NCBI GenBank assembly: GCA_037783545.1
Contig: JBBELK010000691.1
Coordinates: 930,922 to 994,921, forward strand
Origin: Henricia sp. BOLD:AAB3569
Taxonomy: Eukaryota; Echinodermata; Asteroidea; Spinulosida; Echinasteridae
DNA: 64,000 nt
Direction: 5' to 3'
Positions 22,001 to 32,949 of the stretch are shown in pieces (position 1 is the first letter of the stretch; every line of letters starts with the position of its first letter). Below the pieces are notes generated by a model, which saw nothing but the letters and a program-made list of their open reading frames with translations, searched no databases and was not told where the DNA came from. Made by a program: the position numbers and the translations under genes.

Positions 22001-24625
22001 GCTAACAAGACGAGTTATCAGACGAGTTATCGGGCGGTCTGTTCTTGACATGGGTAACTTGTTCTTGGTGGATTAGTGATGTGTGATCCTGTTCCGAGTG
22101 CAGTGTTCTTGAGGCGTGTTCCCATCGTTCGGGTGCAAGAACATTGTTCATGTGTTAAGAACAGACCACCCAAACTCGACCAAAGTGTCCTACCCAAGAT
22201 GAGTTGTACATTGCTTTCTTTCCTTACCGTGAGCTCGTCTCAAGATTGCTCCATTGTTACTCGTCACTGGGGATAAGTGTGCCTGCAATTTGATCGCTTT
22301 ACTCGATGCCCAGAACTCTTTGTGCTCGTATTTCTCAATTGCTCCTGTTTCAGATGTAGAGATCAACCAACTTGATGAATAAATGCATTTGCCATTTATG
22401 ATGAGGCACGGATTTCATTATTAGCCACACACGGGAATGCGTGTGGTCTAGTGGGTATTAGCGGGACTCATAATCAGGAGGTCGTGGGTTCAAGCCCCAC
22501 TGCGGTCAACGTGTTAGTGTCTCTAGGCAAGGCACTTAATTCCCAATTGCCTCGTTGACCCAAGTGATATTTGGGGAGCTGTTAGGGGAATGCTAAGTGC
22601 TGATAGGGTTGTGCGCAACTAGCCAGGGAGCCACCTAGTTGAAGCGAGATGATTCTGGTAGATCCATAAGGGCAGTGATAATAATGGCTATGACGCCTTT
22701 GAATGACAGTCATGTTTGATACTGTGTGCCTTATAAATGCTCTGCTATTATTATTATTATTATTACTACATGTTAGTAATGCTTATCATTGTCAAAAGGA
22801 CGTCTTACTATCAACGACAAATTGACCACGATTTAGATGTTTTTTTTGCAGTGATTCATAATTACCATTTGTGCCAATTGTGTCACAAATGGCCAAGAGA
22901 ATGAAATATGCGTTGTCTCCAGTGATGTTGTAGAATGTACTGTCGCCCTCTAAATCCGGTTTCCTCGTAAACTCGCAGCTAATTACATCGTCCTCAAACT
23001 TTGCAGATTCGACGGTGATTGTATTCTGAAAGAAACATACAAGAATGAAAACAACTTTTAAAAAGCACTTTTTAATATCGTTCACAGGGGCTTCTCTATA
23101 TTCTTTTCTTTTATTATTTCATTTTAAAATCTTACTAATGTAAAAAAATATTTGTTTACGCGAAAATCTACTCATTATTTTCCTAATTTAATTTTTTTAA
23201 TGCCACTTTTTTTAATGGAATTGCATGCCCAAAATCTTTGCCTAAAATCACACACCTTGTTTATGTGTCCTATTGATGTACTTTTTTTAGATGTAGCCTT
23301 TTAAAAAACCAAAGTTAAACAAAAAAGTCTGAATTTTTTAATTTAAATTTTTAGACTCCAACTCCAACTTGATTTAAAATACAGTAAATCTGAGAGCAGG
23401 AATTTTCAGCACACAGAAGCTTTGTGCAGTCATGCATAATGAAGCTTTTATGTGAACATGTTGTCAACTTAGGCACAGGCTCGTCAGCAATGCGCGCGCA
23501 AATTCGTGCCACGAAATACGCAATAAGTCTTGGAGCTGCGTATTTCGTGGCACGAATTTAGCGCTCGCGCATTGCTGACGAGCCTGTGCCTTTAATTACA
23601 AAAGAAATTTCAGAAAACTTAAAATTTGCATTTCTTTGGCTGCTCATGAGTGTAGTAATTTGATAACAAAATACTACACGTACATACAAACACTGCTTAC
23701 ATTGGGTATAGTTCTGGACACGGAGTCGAGTTTACCATTATCTTGTCTTCGCATATTTTCTGATCTTTGGACCTCGTTGTTCTTGGTGCATGCGTACACC
23801 TCAGCTGGTATCTGTCAATAAAAATGTCATTAAATCTCAACTACTTCAAGCGATTTTATCAATTGTGCCTGCCATCTTTAAAATATCATTAGTGTAAGAA
23901 TTGAGGAATTTCAAGATTTCATCAAAAACGAGGGTCCCCATGCTTTCCTTTGTGATAAAATTTGCAAATGAAAAGACGCGTGACGTAATACAATGGCTCA
24001 GCATCTGAAACGTGGCTGCCTGTGTCAATTTGAAATTTGTCAATTAACCCTTGACCTCACTGCATACTGCCGTATGCCTTATTGTACTTGCACGATGCCA
24101 CTTTTCCTACACCAAAACATGGAAATTAACCACAATAACCAACGCATTTTATTTATCCTTTGACAAGACACATACCATGTCATTCCGACCGGAAGAATCC
24201 CCCGGACGGAGACCAACGGCCACCCAACCTAAAGCTTGACCCCACAGAGTGAAGTTAGTCTGACCATCTTCCATTGTCTGCCATGTCACGTACGCTGTGC
24301 AGTCGTTGCCGTTACACATTGGTGGTTGGTTGAAGCAACCCTTCGTGACCCCGCATCCAGATAGCTGATTAGGAGTGAAATCAGATGGTGAACAAAAACA
24401 AAAAACAAAAACAGTTTGCAACATTTAGAATTCTCATTAATATTACATTGTGTTGATAAAGGACGATAATACATTTTATCTTACCTCACTACCTTCATTT
24501 GGATTGCGCATTTCGTCTCCGTGCCGTTTATGTCTGCTGCTTACTGACTGACCTGAGGTCATGGAGGTCACAGAGGTCAACTGGAGTAGAACCAGCATGA
24601 TCATAAATGCTAATTTGGACTTCAT
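16097..24625 (-). CDS. DOMON-cytochrome b561 protein, FRRS1-like (one DOMON), complete
   Basis: Putative transmembrane ferric-chelate reductase. The family passes electrons from cytosolic ascorbate through two b-hemes to extracellular acceptors. Coding exons in transcription order: 24625-24485, 24364-24176, 23811-23701, 23025-22866, 22344-22228, 21590-21475, 20896-20798, 20532-20429, 20156-20098, 19365-19216, 18432-18338, 16195-16097; all GT-AG and in phase, about 479 aa. Exon 1 encodes a signal peptide (MKSKLAFMIMLVLLQLTSV) and a basic RHKR site. DOMON is residues 48-239, with a SGCGVTKGC start and WVAVGLRPG; Met110 and His208 are candidate heme ligands. b561 follows, with histidines at about 280, 318, 354 and 398 in LHRACM, VLHAIFG, NWVHWG and FVAFHC. 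A last hydrophobic helix occupies exon 12. No reelin domain is present, unlike vertebrate FRRS1. The start is chosen for its signal peptide and paralogue agreement. Confidence 0.9.
17064..17345. repeat. Tandem duplication of a ~140-bp AT-rich unit
   Basis: Two copies of TTGAATGGACCAAT ... CAGAATGCCAAAATAACAAT ... ACTGCATATGCATGAGA ... CAAACGCAGGAATACTATCA. Located in the last intron of the minus gene. Confidence 0.88.
17400..17580. repeat. Iterated inverted repeat CAATGGGTGATTTCCATTG
   Basis: AGAGTCCCTTGAACAATGGG and CCATTGTTCAAGGGACTCTC alternate to form two full hairpins and a third half, spaced about 90 bases. Each could fold on its own. Confidence 0.85.
17935..18112. repeat. MITE related to 35918-36091
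   Basis: AATAGACCACTAAAGCGTGA at the left and TACTTTTGTACGCTATAG at the right; the interior GTTTTAGTGTAGACCCAGTA matches ATTTTTAGTGTAGAGCCAAT in the other copy. Confidence 0.6.
19400..19770. repeat. TATAAATTAGGGGTCC MITE split by a second MITE
   Basis: The left part (GTGGGTCTTTCTATAAATTA) and the resumption (TTTTTGTAAATTCTGGTCAC, ACATTCTTTAAATACTTTCC) match 15135-15388, interrupted at 19446-19690. The right terminus is lost. Confidence 0.8.
19446..19690. repeat. Palindromic MITE, GGGGCCAATTTC family, copy 2 (nested)
   Basis: GGGGCCAATTTCATAGAGCT at the left and AGCTCTATGAAATTGGCCCC at the right; the arms continue through TGCTTAAGCATGAAAAA. It inserted into the older MITE at 19400-19770. Confidence 0.88.
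21026..21126. repeat. Palindromic element (AAGACACACAAATCTAACC arms)
   Basis: TTAAGGAAAGACACACAAAT...CTAACC and GGTTAGATTTGTGTGTCTTC, followed by inner GGTACTG / CAGTACC pairs, form a hairpin of about 100 bases. It begins about 130 bases from the exon at 20798-20896. Confidence 0.8.
21193..21324. repeat. Palindromic MITE (GGGGCTGATTTCACTAACGC)
   Basis: GGGGCTGATTTCACTAACGC and GCGTTAGTGAAATCGGCCCC with inner ACGATGATCGC pairs. It lies in the intron between the exons ending at 21475 and starting at 20896. Confidence 0.82.
22436..22775 (+). mobile_element. tRNA-Met-like-headed SINE
   Basis: GTGGTCTAGTGGGTATTAGC (A box), an anticodon-loop-like CTCATAATC, and GGGTTCAAGCCCC (B box) lead into CTCTAGGCAAGGCACTTAAT and the tail that is tandemly repeated at 4165-4735. 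It ends in (ATT)n. Full-length-looking member of this SINE family. Confidence 0.8.
23471..23591. repeat. TTAA-type palindromic MITE 'GGCACAGGCTCGTCAGC', copy 2
   Basis: AGGCACAGGCTCGTCAGCAA...GCGCGC and GCGCATTGCTGACGAGCCTG...TGCCT are nearly perfect arms, followed on the right by TTAA. It lies in the intron between exons 23701-23811 and 22866-23025. Confidence 0.85.
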
Positions 24626-25684
24626 TCTTGAAGTGCAGTGGTAGAACCTCCTTTGTAGAAAACAAAAAGAGCAGTTTAATAGATACAGTGCTTGACTTAT
24701 AATTGAATATTGTGATGTGAGTTCGAGTCCCATTACAACCAATGTTTTGTGCCCTTGGACAAAGCACTTTGTTTCAATTGCCTCTCTTCACACAGGCATA
24801 CTTCACCCAGGTATTAGTATTACTATACTTGTTCTGGGAATAAATTCCTGCTGGTATGAATTCAGGGATGTCATTTGTTCCAGTTTGTCCCAGAAAAGTC
24901 TTTATCACAGGCCACTGAGTGAGAGTGAGACAAAAGAAAGTTACGGGAAAACCCGGAACAATCACATCACTTATGAATTACAATTTATGAGCTACCATAT
25001 TTTGATTTAGTAAAGTTTTACTATTTAAGCTTTTTTTTTTCCCAAAAAAAATCTCAGTAAAGGCGAGTGTAATAACTTACAGATACAGTCAATTGATGTT
25101 TGTAGAAGATTAAAATTACTCATACACGGAGACGTGAAGTTAAAAATTCCAACAAATTCTTGTTTTGGGCGTGTCGATAACAACCCTATAGACTGACATG
25201 GATCAGGAAACCTTGTACTACCTATTGCCTGTGCCTTAATAATAGTCAGCACGATTCTTTTATATAATTTTCAATACCCTTCTGAACTTATCAAGAATGT
25301 AGTGAAGCGTTAAATAATACAGAGCGAGGTCACGCACCAGTACTGCTTTGCTGTGAACAATATTCTTATCCTGGTTTTTTATAGGTAGAGTAGGCCTATG
25401 GTCACATTTTTCATGCCCCAGGGTGGGGCATTTGGCCCATTATCTGTGAATATTTGTGCATGTTTGCGCATGTTTTGCACCCGAGGGTGGAGATTTTTGT
25501 CACCTAAATGTTGCCCCAGGGGTGGGGATTTTGTCACGCAAAAAGTGACAATCCCCACCTCTTAGGTGGGGTAGCCCGGGGGAGGGGGGGGGGGGAGGGG
25601 TGGGGGAAACAATTGATACTGATGAGCATCTTTTTTGATGGATACCGGCGCATTATAAATTTTCATTATTATTATTATTATAGG

Positions 25685-25713
25685 TGCATAAGTTTCGTGA
25701 AATCGGCTGCTGG
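25685..25713. repeat. Detached arm of the CCAGCAGCCGATTTC MITE
   Basis: CATAAGTTTCGTGAAATCGG...CTGCTGG matches one arm of 8919-9042 with no partner arm nearby. Confidence 0.7.
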
Positions 25714-25778
25714 CCTTGATTACAGTCACAAATGCGTGTTACAAAAACACATTACATTTTCTTCTCTTTTGAACCTAC

Positions 25779-25960
25779 CGTGACCCTCGAAAAAAAGTGT
25801 GCAGCAACAACGCCCCCTCGACGATCGACGATTATCAACGTAGGGCAGAAATCGCGCAGTTAGTTATACGACAAGTTCCCTAAATCATGCCCATTACGAA
25901 ACAAGTCCACAGTTCCAGGGCACAGACTACTCGTATGCTGCTGGTGCTGCGCTGCTTGAG
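25779..25960 (-). promoter_or_regulatory. Probable non-coding first exon of the minus DOMON-b561 gene
   Basis: On the minus strand the stretch downstream of a TATA box contains GCAGCGCAGCACCAGCAGCA, like the CAG-rich 5' leaders at about 35570-35651 and 61790-61843, and ends at a splice-donor-like ACG|gtaggt at 25779. The paralogues appear to have the same untranslated exon plus intron arrangement. The start is estimated from the TATA box. Confidence 0.5.
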
Positions 25961-25983
25961 GGCGCTCTTAACGGACGACCACT

Positions 25984-25993
25984 TATATATATA
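25984..25993 (-). promoter_or_regulatory. TATA box for the minus DOMON-b561 gene
   Basis: The minus strand reads CTATATATATAAGT. It lies about 25-30 bases upstream of the CAG-rich leader, in a CpG-rich neighbourhood (GCGCGCGG). Spacing fits a core promoter. Confidence 0.5.
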
Positions 25994-26493
25994 GTGCGCG
26001 CGGACGACGGATCGATCGCGATGTAAAGCTCGCATGAAGTGAAAGGAAAAATCAATCGTCTTATCTGCTTTTTGTGTCAACAAGCTCCCAGAAAACCTCA
26101 CACCTTAATAACTGTAAGTTACCACGTAGAATTCCGGGCATCAATACGGCTTTTTTATACGCTGGGGGCCTTACGTTCGTACTTCCACGATACAGGATGA
26201 GTGGAGGGGGTGGAGGAAGGGGCGGGGCATGAGAAAATCTTGTGTATGTGACCAAACAATTTAAAAGTACCGGGTACTCCAGTTTAATAAAAGTTATTTT
26301 ATTGGTATTTTTTTCATATACATTGAACACGGATTTGGGTAAATTTATCGTCAGACCCCCTAAATCCACGCGGTCCTATTTCTACGCACTCACGTACATG
26401 TTTGCCGGCCAATGCGCGCGCGTGCATAAGCGTTAGGTGCGCAGAATATGGAGGATCGAGGATATATATTGGAATCGATAGCTTATTCAATTC

Positions 26494-26752
26494 TAAGATA
26501 TACTTCCCACTGACACTTCCGTCGCAAATGTTGCATTTCTGAGATAAATAAATGACAAAATTACTCCATAAAGTAATGCACAAAATGATGCGGCGAGCGG
26601 TCTGTGCGTAAGCGCGACAACAGAGGGCGCTGCGCGCGCGCGTGAATGGTTATCTTGTGCACTAACTGAAGGCAATTTTTGAAGAAGAAAACGTGATTTT
26701 TCTACAGAAAAGCAACATTTGCGACAAAAGTGCAAGTGGGAAGTATATCTTA
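26494..26752. repeat. Foldback element, AAGATATACTTCCCAC ends
   Basis: AAGATATACTTCCCACTGAC and GTCGCAAATGTTGCA at the left are repeated inverted at the right (TGCAAGTGGGAAGTATATCT; GCAACATTTGCGAC). The spacer is CpG-rich (GCGCGCGCGCG near 26630). Confidence 0.8.
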
Positions 26753-26927
26753 AAATTACATTATGTGTTGATTCCAGGAGGTAATTTCCTTAAAATCTTT
26801 GTTCAATGTATACAAAAAAAATACCATTTTATTTAACAGAACACAGAAAGATTTAGCCTTCTAAAAGTACATGACAAGAATCAAAGTTTGAGCATGTCAT
26901 ACGGAGTTGTTTTAATTGCTGCATAAT

Positions 26928-27582
26928 AAACCTTATCGACGTTCTCAATGCATTATGGGATTGGATGACAAAATTGCCCGGCCAAATGTGCATAAACCTA
27001 TGAGGCGGACACCAGCTCGGCAACTTTTTTACTCATTTTCACGAAAACCAAAAAGAGTTCAAGAATCAACCTCCCACCACTTTATCTTTGACAGTACATA
27101 GGGGCCTATCAAACATTCTGACAAACAGAAATGTTGCAAATGCGAGAAATCTTTGGGGATTCCCTTCGTATCGGTAGAGTCTGAGTACCACGCTCGCAGC
27201 TAGGTATGCGCTATGCAACACACGCCGTAAAATTTATATTGGTGGGGGAGTCCGTGTCCACGGACTCAAAGTATGCAGCACACTCAATCCGTCCAGCGCT
27301 GTGCCGATACGGCGTGTGTTGCATAGCGCATACCGAGCTGCGAGCGTGGTACTCGGACTCTACCGATACGAAGGGAATCCCCAAAGATTTCTCGCATTTG
27401 CAACATTTCTGTTTCGGGACATGTTTGTCAGAATGTTTGCTATGTGAACTCTTTTTGGTTTTCGTGAAAATGAGTAAAAAAGTTGCCGAGTTGGTGTCTG
27501 CCTCATAGGTTTATGCACATTTGGCCGGGCAATTGTGTCATCCAATCCCATAATGCATTGAGAACGTCGATAAGGTTTATTA
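26928..27582. mobile_element. Foldback transposon with ~270-bp inverted repeats
   Basis: The left arm begins TAATAAACCTTATCGACGTT; the right arm ends with its complement. Arms stay matched through TTCTCAATGCATTATGGGAT, AAAACCAAAAAGAGTTC and CGCTATGCAACACACGCCGT, leaving a loop of about 75 bases. The right arm lacks about 45 bases that the left arm has near 27065-27105. No transposase is visible. Confidence 0.88.
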
Positions 27583-28651
27583 CGTCAAACTTCAATTCAA
27601 AGGTAAAGCGTCAAAAACGCGTGCCGTCGAAAACAGGGCCCTTAACGATATACAATCAGGCCAATTCGCATAGCACAATGAACTATCAACAGACACGATC
27701 GGTGCTCCACAGTTTCATCTTGTTATGACCTAGTCCTACATGTCAAAATAGTAATTTGATGGTAAAAAATAGAAATTAGTTCTAAGGGCAATATGTCAAG
27801 ATTTGTCTAAGGTTCCAAAATATTTGGAACTTGTCCCACAGATTTTGTGCAGGAGGTTTCAGGCAGTGGCTGGTATTCTTTCCATTCATTGTCATTTGAC
27901 AAAGATTTTTGTGATTAGTCTGGTCTAATCTAAATTTCAAAATTTGTTGGATGAAAACTTATATTATCCCACAAGTTGATTTTTACTACCAAACCACACT
28001 ATATACTGCACAGGTTTCAGCCTCCATCAGCAATTTGTTCTTTACTTTATTTGAATTTAATTAAAATTGTTCCCCATACATCACTTCTCTGTACTAGCTG
28101 TTTCCGTGGGTGTGCTGCGAGCCCATTACACATGATGATCCCATTTAATTGTTGACATTCCTCTTGAACGTTGCCGTTCATTGTCTCACGCCACCAACTA
28201 ATCAAACCAACTCCTTGACAATTGCTAATAAATGTTTCCAATAAATCTTCAGCTTGTTTCTTTCATGGAGTGTGAAAGTTATACCTGTGATTCTAAATTA
28301 ATTCACCATTTCTTTACAAACCTCATTTTTAAGAGCACTGCTTATAATATTAATAACACTCTGCTTATAATAACAAGGAAAGTTTTAGGTCTTGATGGAA
28401 ATAAGCCATTTTATTAACAGCTTGTTGGCTTGGCTTGTTTATATGTAGTAGTGTATTGTAGTCTGTATACTTGTACTTGTGTTTGTCTATTTTAGCCAAA
28501 ATAAAAAAACAAAATAAAAAAAACTAGAGGTATGTCTGTAACACTGCATGCTGTATAATACTACATCTAAACTTTGTACAATGTAAATGCATACCGTACA
28601 TGTACATGCACAGTGACATGATTCAAAAATTCATAATAAATCAACAAATCA

Positions 28652-30443
28652 TGTGGGAACTGTGGGAACTGTGGGAACTGTGGGAACTGTGGGAACTGTG
28701 GGAACTGTGGGAACTGTTGTGGGAACTGTTGTGGGAACTGTTGTGGGAACTGTTGTGGGAACTGTTGTGGGAACTGTTGTGGGAACTGTTGTGGGAACTG
28801 TTGTGGGAACTGTTGTGGGAACTGTTGTGGGAACTGTTGTGGGAACTGTTGTGGGAACTGTTGTGGGAACTGTTGTGGGAACTGTTGTGGGAACTGTTGT
28901 GGGAACTGTTGTGGGAACTGTTGTGGGAACTGTTGTGGGAACTGTTGTGGGAACTGTTGTGGGAACTGTTGTGGGAACTGTTGTGGGAACTGTTGTGGGA
29001 ACTGTTGTGGGAACTGTTGTGGGAACTGTTGTGGGAACTGTTGTGGGAACTGTTGTGGGAACTGTTGTGGGAACTGTTGTGGGAACTGTTGTGGGAACTG
29101 TTGTGGGAACTGTTGTGGGAACTGTTGTGGGAACTGTTGTGGGAACTGTTGTGGGAACTGTTGTGGGAACTGTTGTGGGAACTGTTGTGGGAACTGTTGT
29201 GGGAACTGTTGTGGGAACTGTTGTGGGAACTGTTGTGGGAACTGTTGTGGGAACTGTTGTGGGAACTGTTGTGGGAACTGTTGTGGGAACTGTTGTGGGA
29301 ACTGTTGTGCAAACTGTTGTGCAAACTGTTGTGCAAACTGTTGTGCAAACTGTTGTGCAAACTGTTGTGCAAACTGTTGTGCAAACTGTTGTGCAAACTG
29401 TTGTGCAAACTGTTGTGCAAACTGTTGTGCAAACTGTTGTGCAAACTGTTGTGCAAACTGTTGTGCAAACTGTTGTGCAAACTGTTGTGCAAACTGTTGT
29501 GCAAACTGTTGTGCAAACTGTTGTGCAAACTGTTGTGCAAACTGTTGTGCAAACTGTTGTGCAAACTGTTGTGCAAACTGTTGTGCAAACTGTTGTGCAA
29601 ACTGTTGTGCAAACTGTTGTGCAAACTGTTGTGCAAACTGTTGTGCAAACTGTTGTGCAAACTGTTGTGCAAACTGTTGTGCAAACTGTTGTGCAAACTG
29701 TTGTGCAAACTGTTGTGCAAACTGTTGTGCAAACTGTTGTGCAAACTGTTGTGCAAACTGTTGTGCAAACTGTTGTGCAAACTGTTGTGCAAACTGTTGT
29801 GCAAACTGTTGTGCAAACTGTTGTGCAAACTGTTGTGCAAACTGTTGTGCAAACTGTTGTGCAAACTGTTGTGCAAACTGTTGTGCAAACTGTTGTGCAA
29901 ACTGTTGTGCAAACTGTTGTGCAAACTGTTGTGCAAACTGTTGTGCAAACTGTTGTGCAAACTGTTGTGCAAACTGTTGTGCAAACTGTTGTGCAAACTG
30001 TTGTGCAAACTGTTGTGCAAACTGTTGTGCAAACTGTTGTGCAAACTGTTGTGCAAACTGTTGTGCAAACTGTTGTGCAAACTGTTGTGCAAACTGTTGT
30101 GCAAACTGTTGTGCAAACTGTTGTGCAAACTGTTGTGCAAACTGTTGTGCAAACTGTTGTGCAAACTGTTGTGCAAACTGTTGTGCAAACTGTTGTGCAA
30201 ACTGTTGTGCAAACTGTTGTGCAAACTGTTGTGCAAACTGTTGTGCAAACTGTTGTGCAAACTGTTGTGCAAACTGTTGTGCAAACTGTTGTGCAAACTG
30301 TTGTGCAAACTGTTGTGCAAACTGTTGTGCAAACTGTTGTGCAAACTGTTGTGCAAACTGTTGTGCAAACTGTTGTGCAAACTGTTGTGCAAACTGTTGT
30401 GCAAACTGTTGTGCAAACTGTTGTGCAAACTGTTGTGCAAACT
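28652..30443 (+). repeat. Minisatellite: 9-bp then two 12-bp repeat blocks
   Basis: Seven 9-mers (TGTGGGAAC), then about 49 copies of the 12-mer TGTTGTGGGAAC, then about 95 copies of TGTTGTGCAAAC, switching once near 29309 with no mixing. Unit lengths are multiples of three, so several frames stay open for about 600 codons on both strands. Those ORFs are artefacts of periodicity. Confidence 0.97.
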
Positions 30444-31015
30444 GGACCAGTCACCTGCTAGGTCATACGACCAATGGATGAAGTAAACAACCTAGGTTAA
30501 TGTATACTTGAGGAACTCTTATTTGATTACGTCATCGTGACGTCACAATATTTTGCTGATAATACACATTGCACGAAGTCAAACGACCTTGGCTTATTAT
30601 TTAATAATAAATCACGCATGTCATATGCATGTTAATGACCAGGTCCAGTCACCTGCTAGGTTTCAAGGTCATACGACCAATGGATGAAGTAAACAACCTA
30701 GGTTAATGTATACTTGAGGAACTCTTATTTGATTACGTCATCGTGACGTCACAATATTTAGCTGATAATACACATTGCACCAAGTCAAACGACCTTGGCT
30801 TATTATTTAATAATAAATCACGCATGTCATATGCATGTTAATGACCAGGTCCAGTCACCTGCTAGGTTTCAAGGTCATACGACCAATGGATGAAGTAAAC
30901 AACCTAGGTTAATGTATACTTGAGGAACTCTTATTTGATTACGTCATCGTGACGTCACAATATTTAGCTGATAATACACATTGCACCAAGTCAAACGACC
31001 TTGGCTTATTATTTA
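30444..31015. repeat. Three tandem copies of a 206-bp unit
   Basis: Starting points of CCAGTCACCTGCTAGG are 30447, 30645 and 30851. Copy 1 lacks 8 bases (TTCAAGGT region), and copy 3 stops at about 31013. Each copy holds ACGTCATCGTGACGTCAC, a CRE-like palindrome. The copies are almost identical and abut the minisatellite directly. A diverged relative (TGATGACGTCATCG) follows at 31030. Confidence 0.93.
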
Positions 31016-31789
31016 TGCTGCACAAGCGCTTATTTGATGACGTCATCGTAACGCCACCAAATTTTCCTGACAATATGCATTAAAGCAAGTCACAACAAAC
31101 CTAAAACACAAAATTTGACCTCCATCGGTCTTTTCGTTCTCTAGCTATAGCCGTTAGACGAAAGCATGTTCAACCGAGTGTAATTTGACACCTGGTGACG
31201 TCATCAAACTTTTGAAGGTATGACCCTCAGTGAACATATGCACCAATTTTGGGCCAATTTGCAAAAACTTCGCCACAGACATCTCTTAAAAACGCGTTTT
31301 GGTCATTTTTCAACTTGCCGCTAGAGGGCGCTCTTTCGCGTGACGACCTAACTTTTGGTATTGTTTTGATGCCCAAGGGGTCCTGAGACTAACACTTTTG
31401 ACCCGATCTCGGTATCTGCTACCAGTTTTAAATGACAGGGCAGCCTCGTTTTCGACCAATAGGAAGCAAGATTCAAGGTCAATGTCTGTGTATGAAATTT
31501 AGACCTTGGATAGTCATGACCATTGCCGAAGGAATAAAGTTTGTATCTCAAACGGTTAAATTTTTACAGATGTTTGAATATTGAAGGCCATATATTTCAA
31601 ACGCTTGTAATCTGACACCTGATGATGTCATCAAGATGTAAACACATTTGTGCAGTACTTCACTATGAGGTGATTGTTGTGACCAAGTTTGATGATGATC
31701 TGAGCTTTGCAAGTGACCATTTTGCCAGGCCGAAAGACCATGCGCTTTGTCTATGGGGTTTTGACGGAAGAATAAAAAAAGCTAAAAAA

Positions 31790-31953
31790 AAAAAAAATCA
31801 GAACAGAAACAAGGACTTTCCGCAGGAGTGCGGAAAGCCAATAAAAATAAAAATCAGAATAGAAACAAAGGGTTTCCGCAAGATGCTGCTGCGGAAAGCC
31901 AAAACAAAATCACAACAAAAACAAGGACTTTCCGCAGGAGTGCGGAAAGCCAA
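31790..31953. repeat. Three spaced hairpins TTTCCGCA..TGCGGAAA
   Basis: Units ACTTTCCGCAGGAGTGCGGA, GGTTTCCGCAAGATGCTGCT and again ACTTTCCGCAGGAGTGCGGA lie about 57 bases apart, separated by A-rich AAAATCAGAA..AGAAACAA spacers. Each unit is a short perfect stem with a 4 to 10 base loop. Confidence 0.85.
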
Positions 31954-32039
31954 AAATAAATGTTGTTTATGTTCCTGGTTTATGTTTTTCATTCCGGATA
32001 ATACCGGTACAAGGTTTCTGTTATTGATTGCTTTCCGTT

Positions 32040-32418
32040 ATTGATTGCTTTCCGTGACGTAGGGTATACCGTAGAACATCCGGGAATGTTTGGGTGTCAC
32101 TGGTCACGCGTGTACACGCACATCCAATAGATGCACATGAACACGCGTACAAAATACTCTCCAGCGTATTTTCATTCGAAAATGCCACACGCGCGCGTTT
32201 ACTTGATAGCGATTTTTAGCCTAAAGAAATACATTTTATCTTTATCGATACAACAGCCATGGTGCAACAACATAAAGCAAGGTTAAGCAACAGAGGTAAG
32301 TGCAACCAATGTGCTTTTCTTGCTTTTTTGGCCGGTAATCACTCGAGCCACGTGGGTCATAAAAAATGACACCCAAAATGGTGGATGGAAGGTGTGACGT
32401 CACCGGAAAGCAATCAAT
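32040..32418. repeat. MITE 'TTGATTGCTTTCCG', copy 1
   Basis: TTGATTGCTTTCCGTGACGT at the left and GACGTCACCGGAAAGCAATC...AA at the right. The interior ACATAAAGCAAGGTTAAGCA and CACTCGAGCCACGTG is shared with 55416-55813. The left end is duplicated for about 16 bases (32024-32055). Confidence 0.87.
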
Positions 32419-32949
32419 AATATACGAAAGTTCCAAGGACCTCTTATTAAAAAAAGTTTGACTGTATTCAGCCATACACATTTTGAAATGCCAACCATTT
32501 TTGCTTGAGGTTTTCTAACCATTATGCATTTTGCTAAAAATGATTATTCTGATCTGCAAACAAAACCAAAACTGATGCTTCACTGACGATGATTCAGTCA
32601 ATATTATTAGTCTTCTTTCTGATTGTGATCATCATTTGCATTAATTAACGCACCACCTGTGCCACACATGTCATTGATGTCGTTCTCAATGCTTTGTTTA
32701 TTGTTGGAGTTTATTTAAATCATCAGCACAATCAATAGCATCACCAACATTGCCAATAACGTCTGGACTGATATTTTAGAGAAATGAGAAAGAAACATTC
32801 AATTTTAGATGTGAGGAAAACCCACAACATGGATGTACATTTTCTGGACTGAATTGTATTTCCTAAGAGGTTCCTAAAATTTAATTTTGTGTCCAAATTA
32901 TGTAATTCTTTTGAGTCACCCACTTTTTTTTTTTAATCCAAATTTTTAA

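Noticed and set aside
28652-30443. CRISPR-like array
   Set aside because: Units are contiguous with no variable spacers, in an intron-rich eukaryotic sequence.
28600-30486. ORFs of about 600 codons on both strands
   Set aside because: They are translations of a 9/12-bp minisatellite whose unit is a multiple of three; flanks show no gene structure.
31622-32044. 140-codon ORF
   Set aside because: Runs through A-rich spacers and the TTTCCGCA hairpins; low complexity and no recognisable domain.
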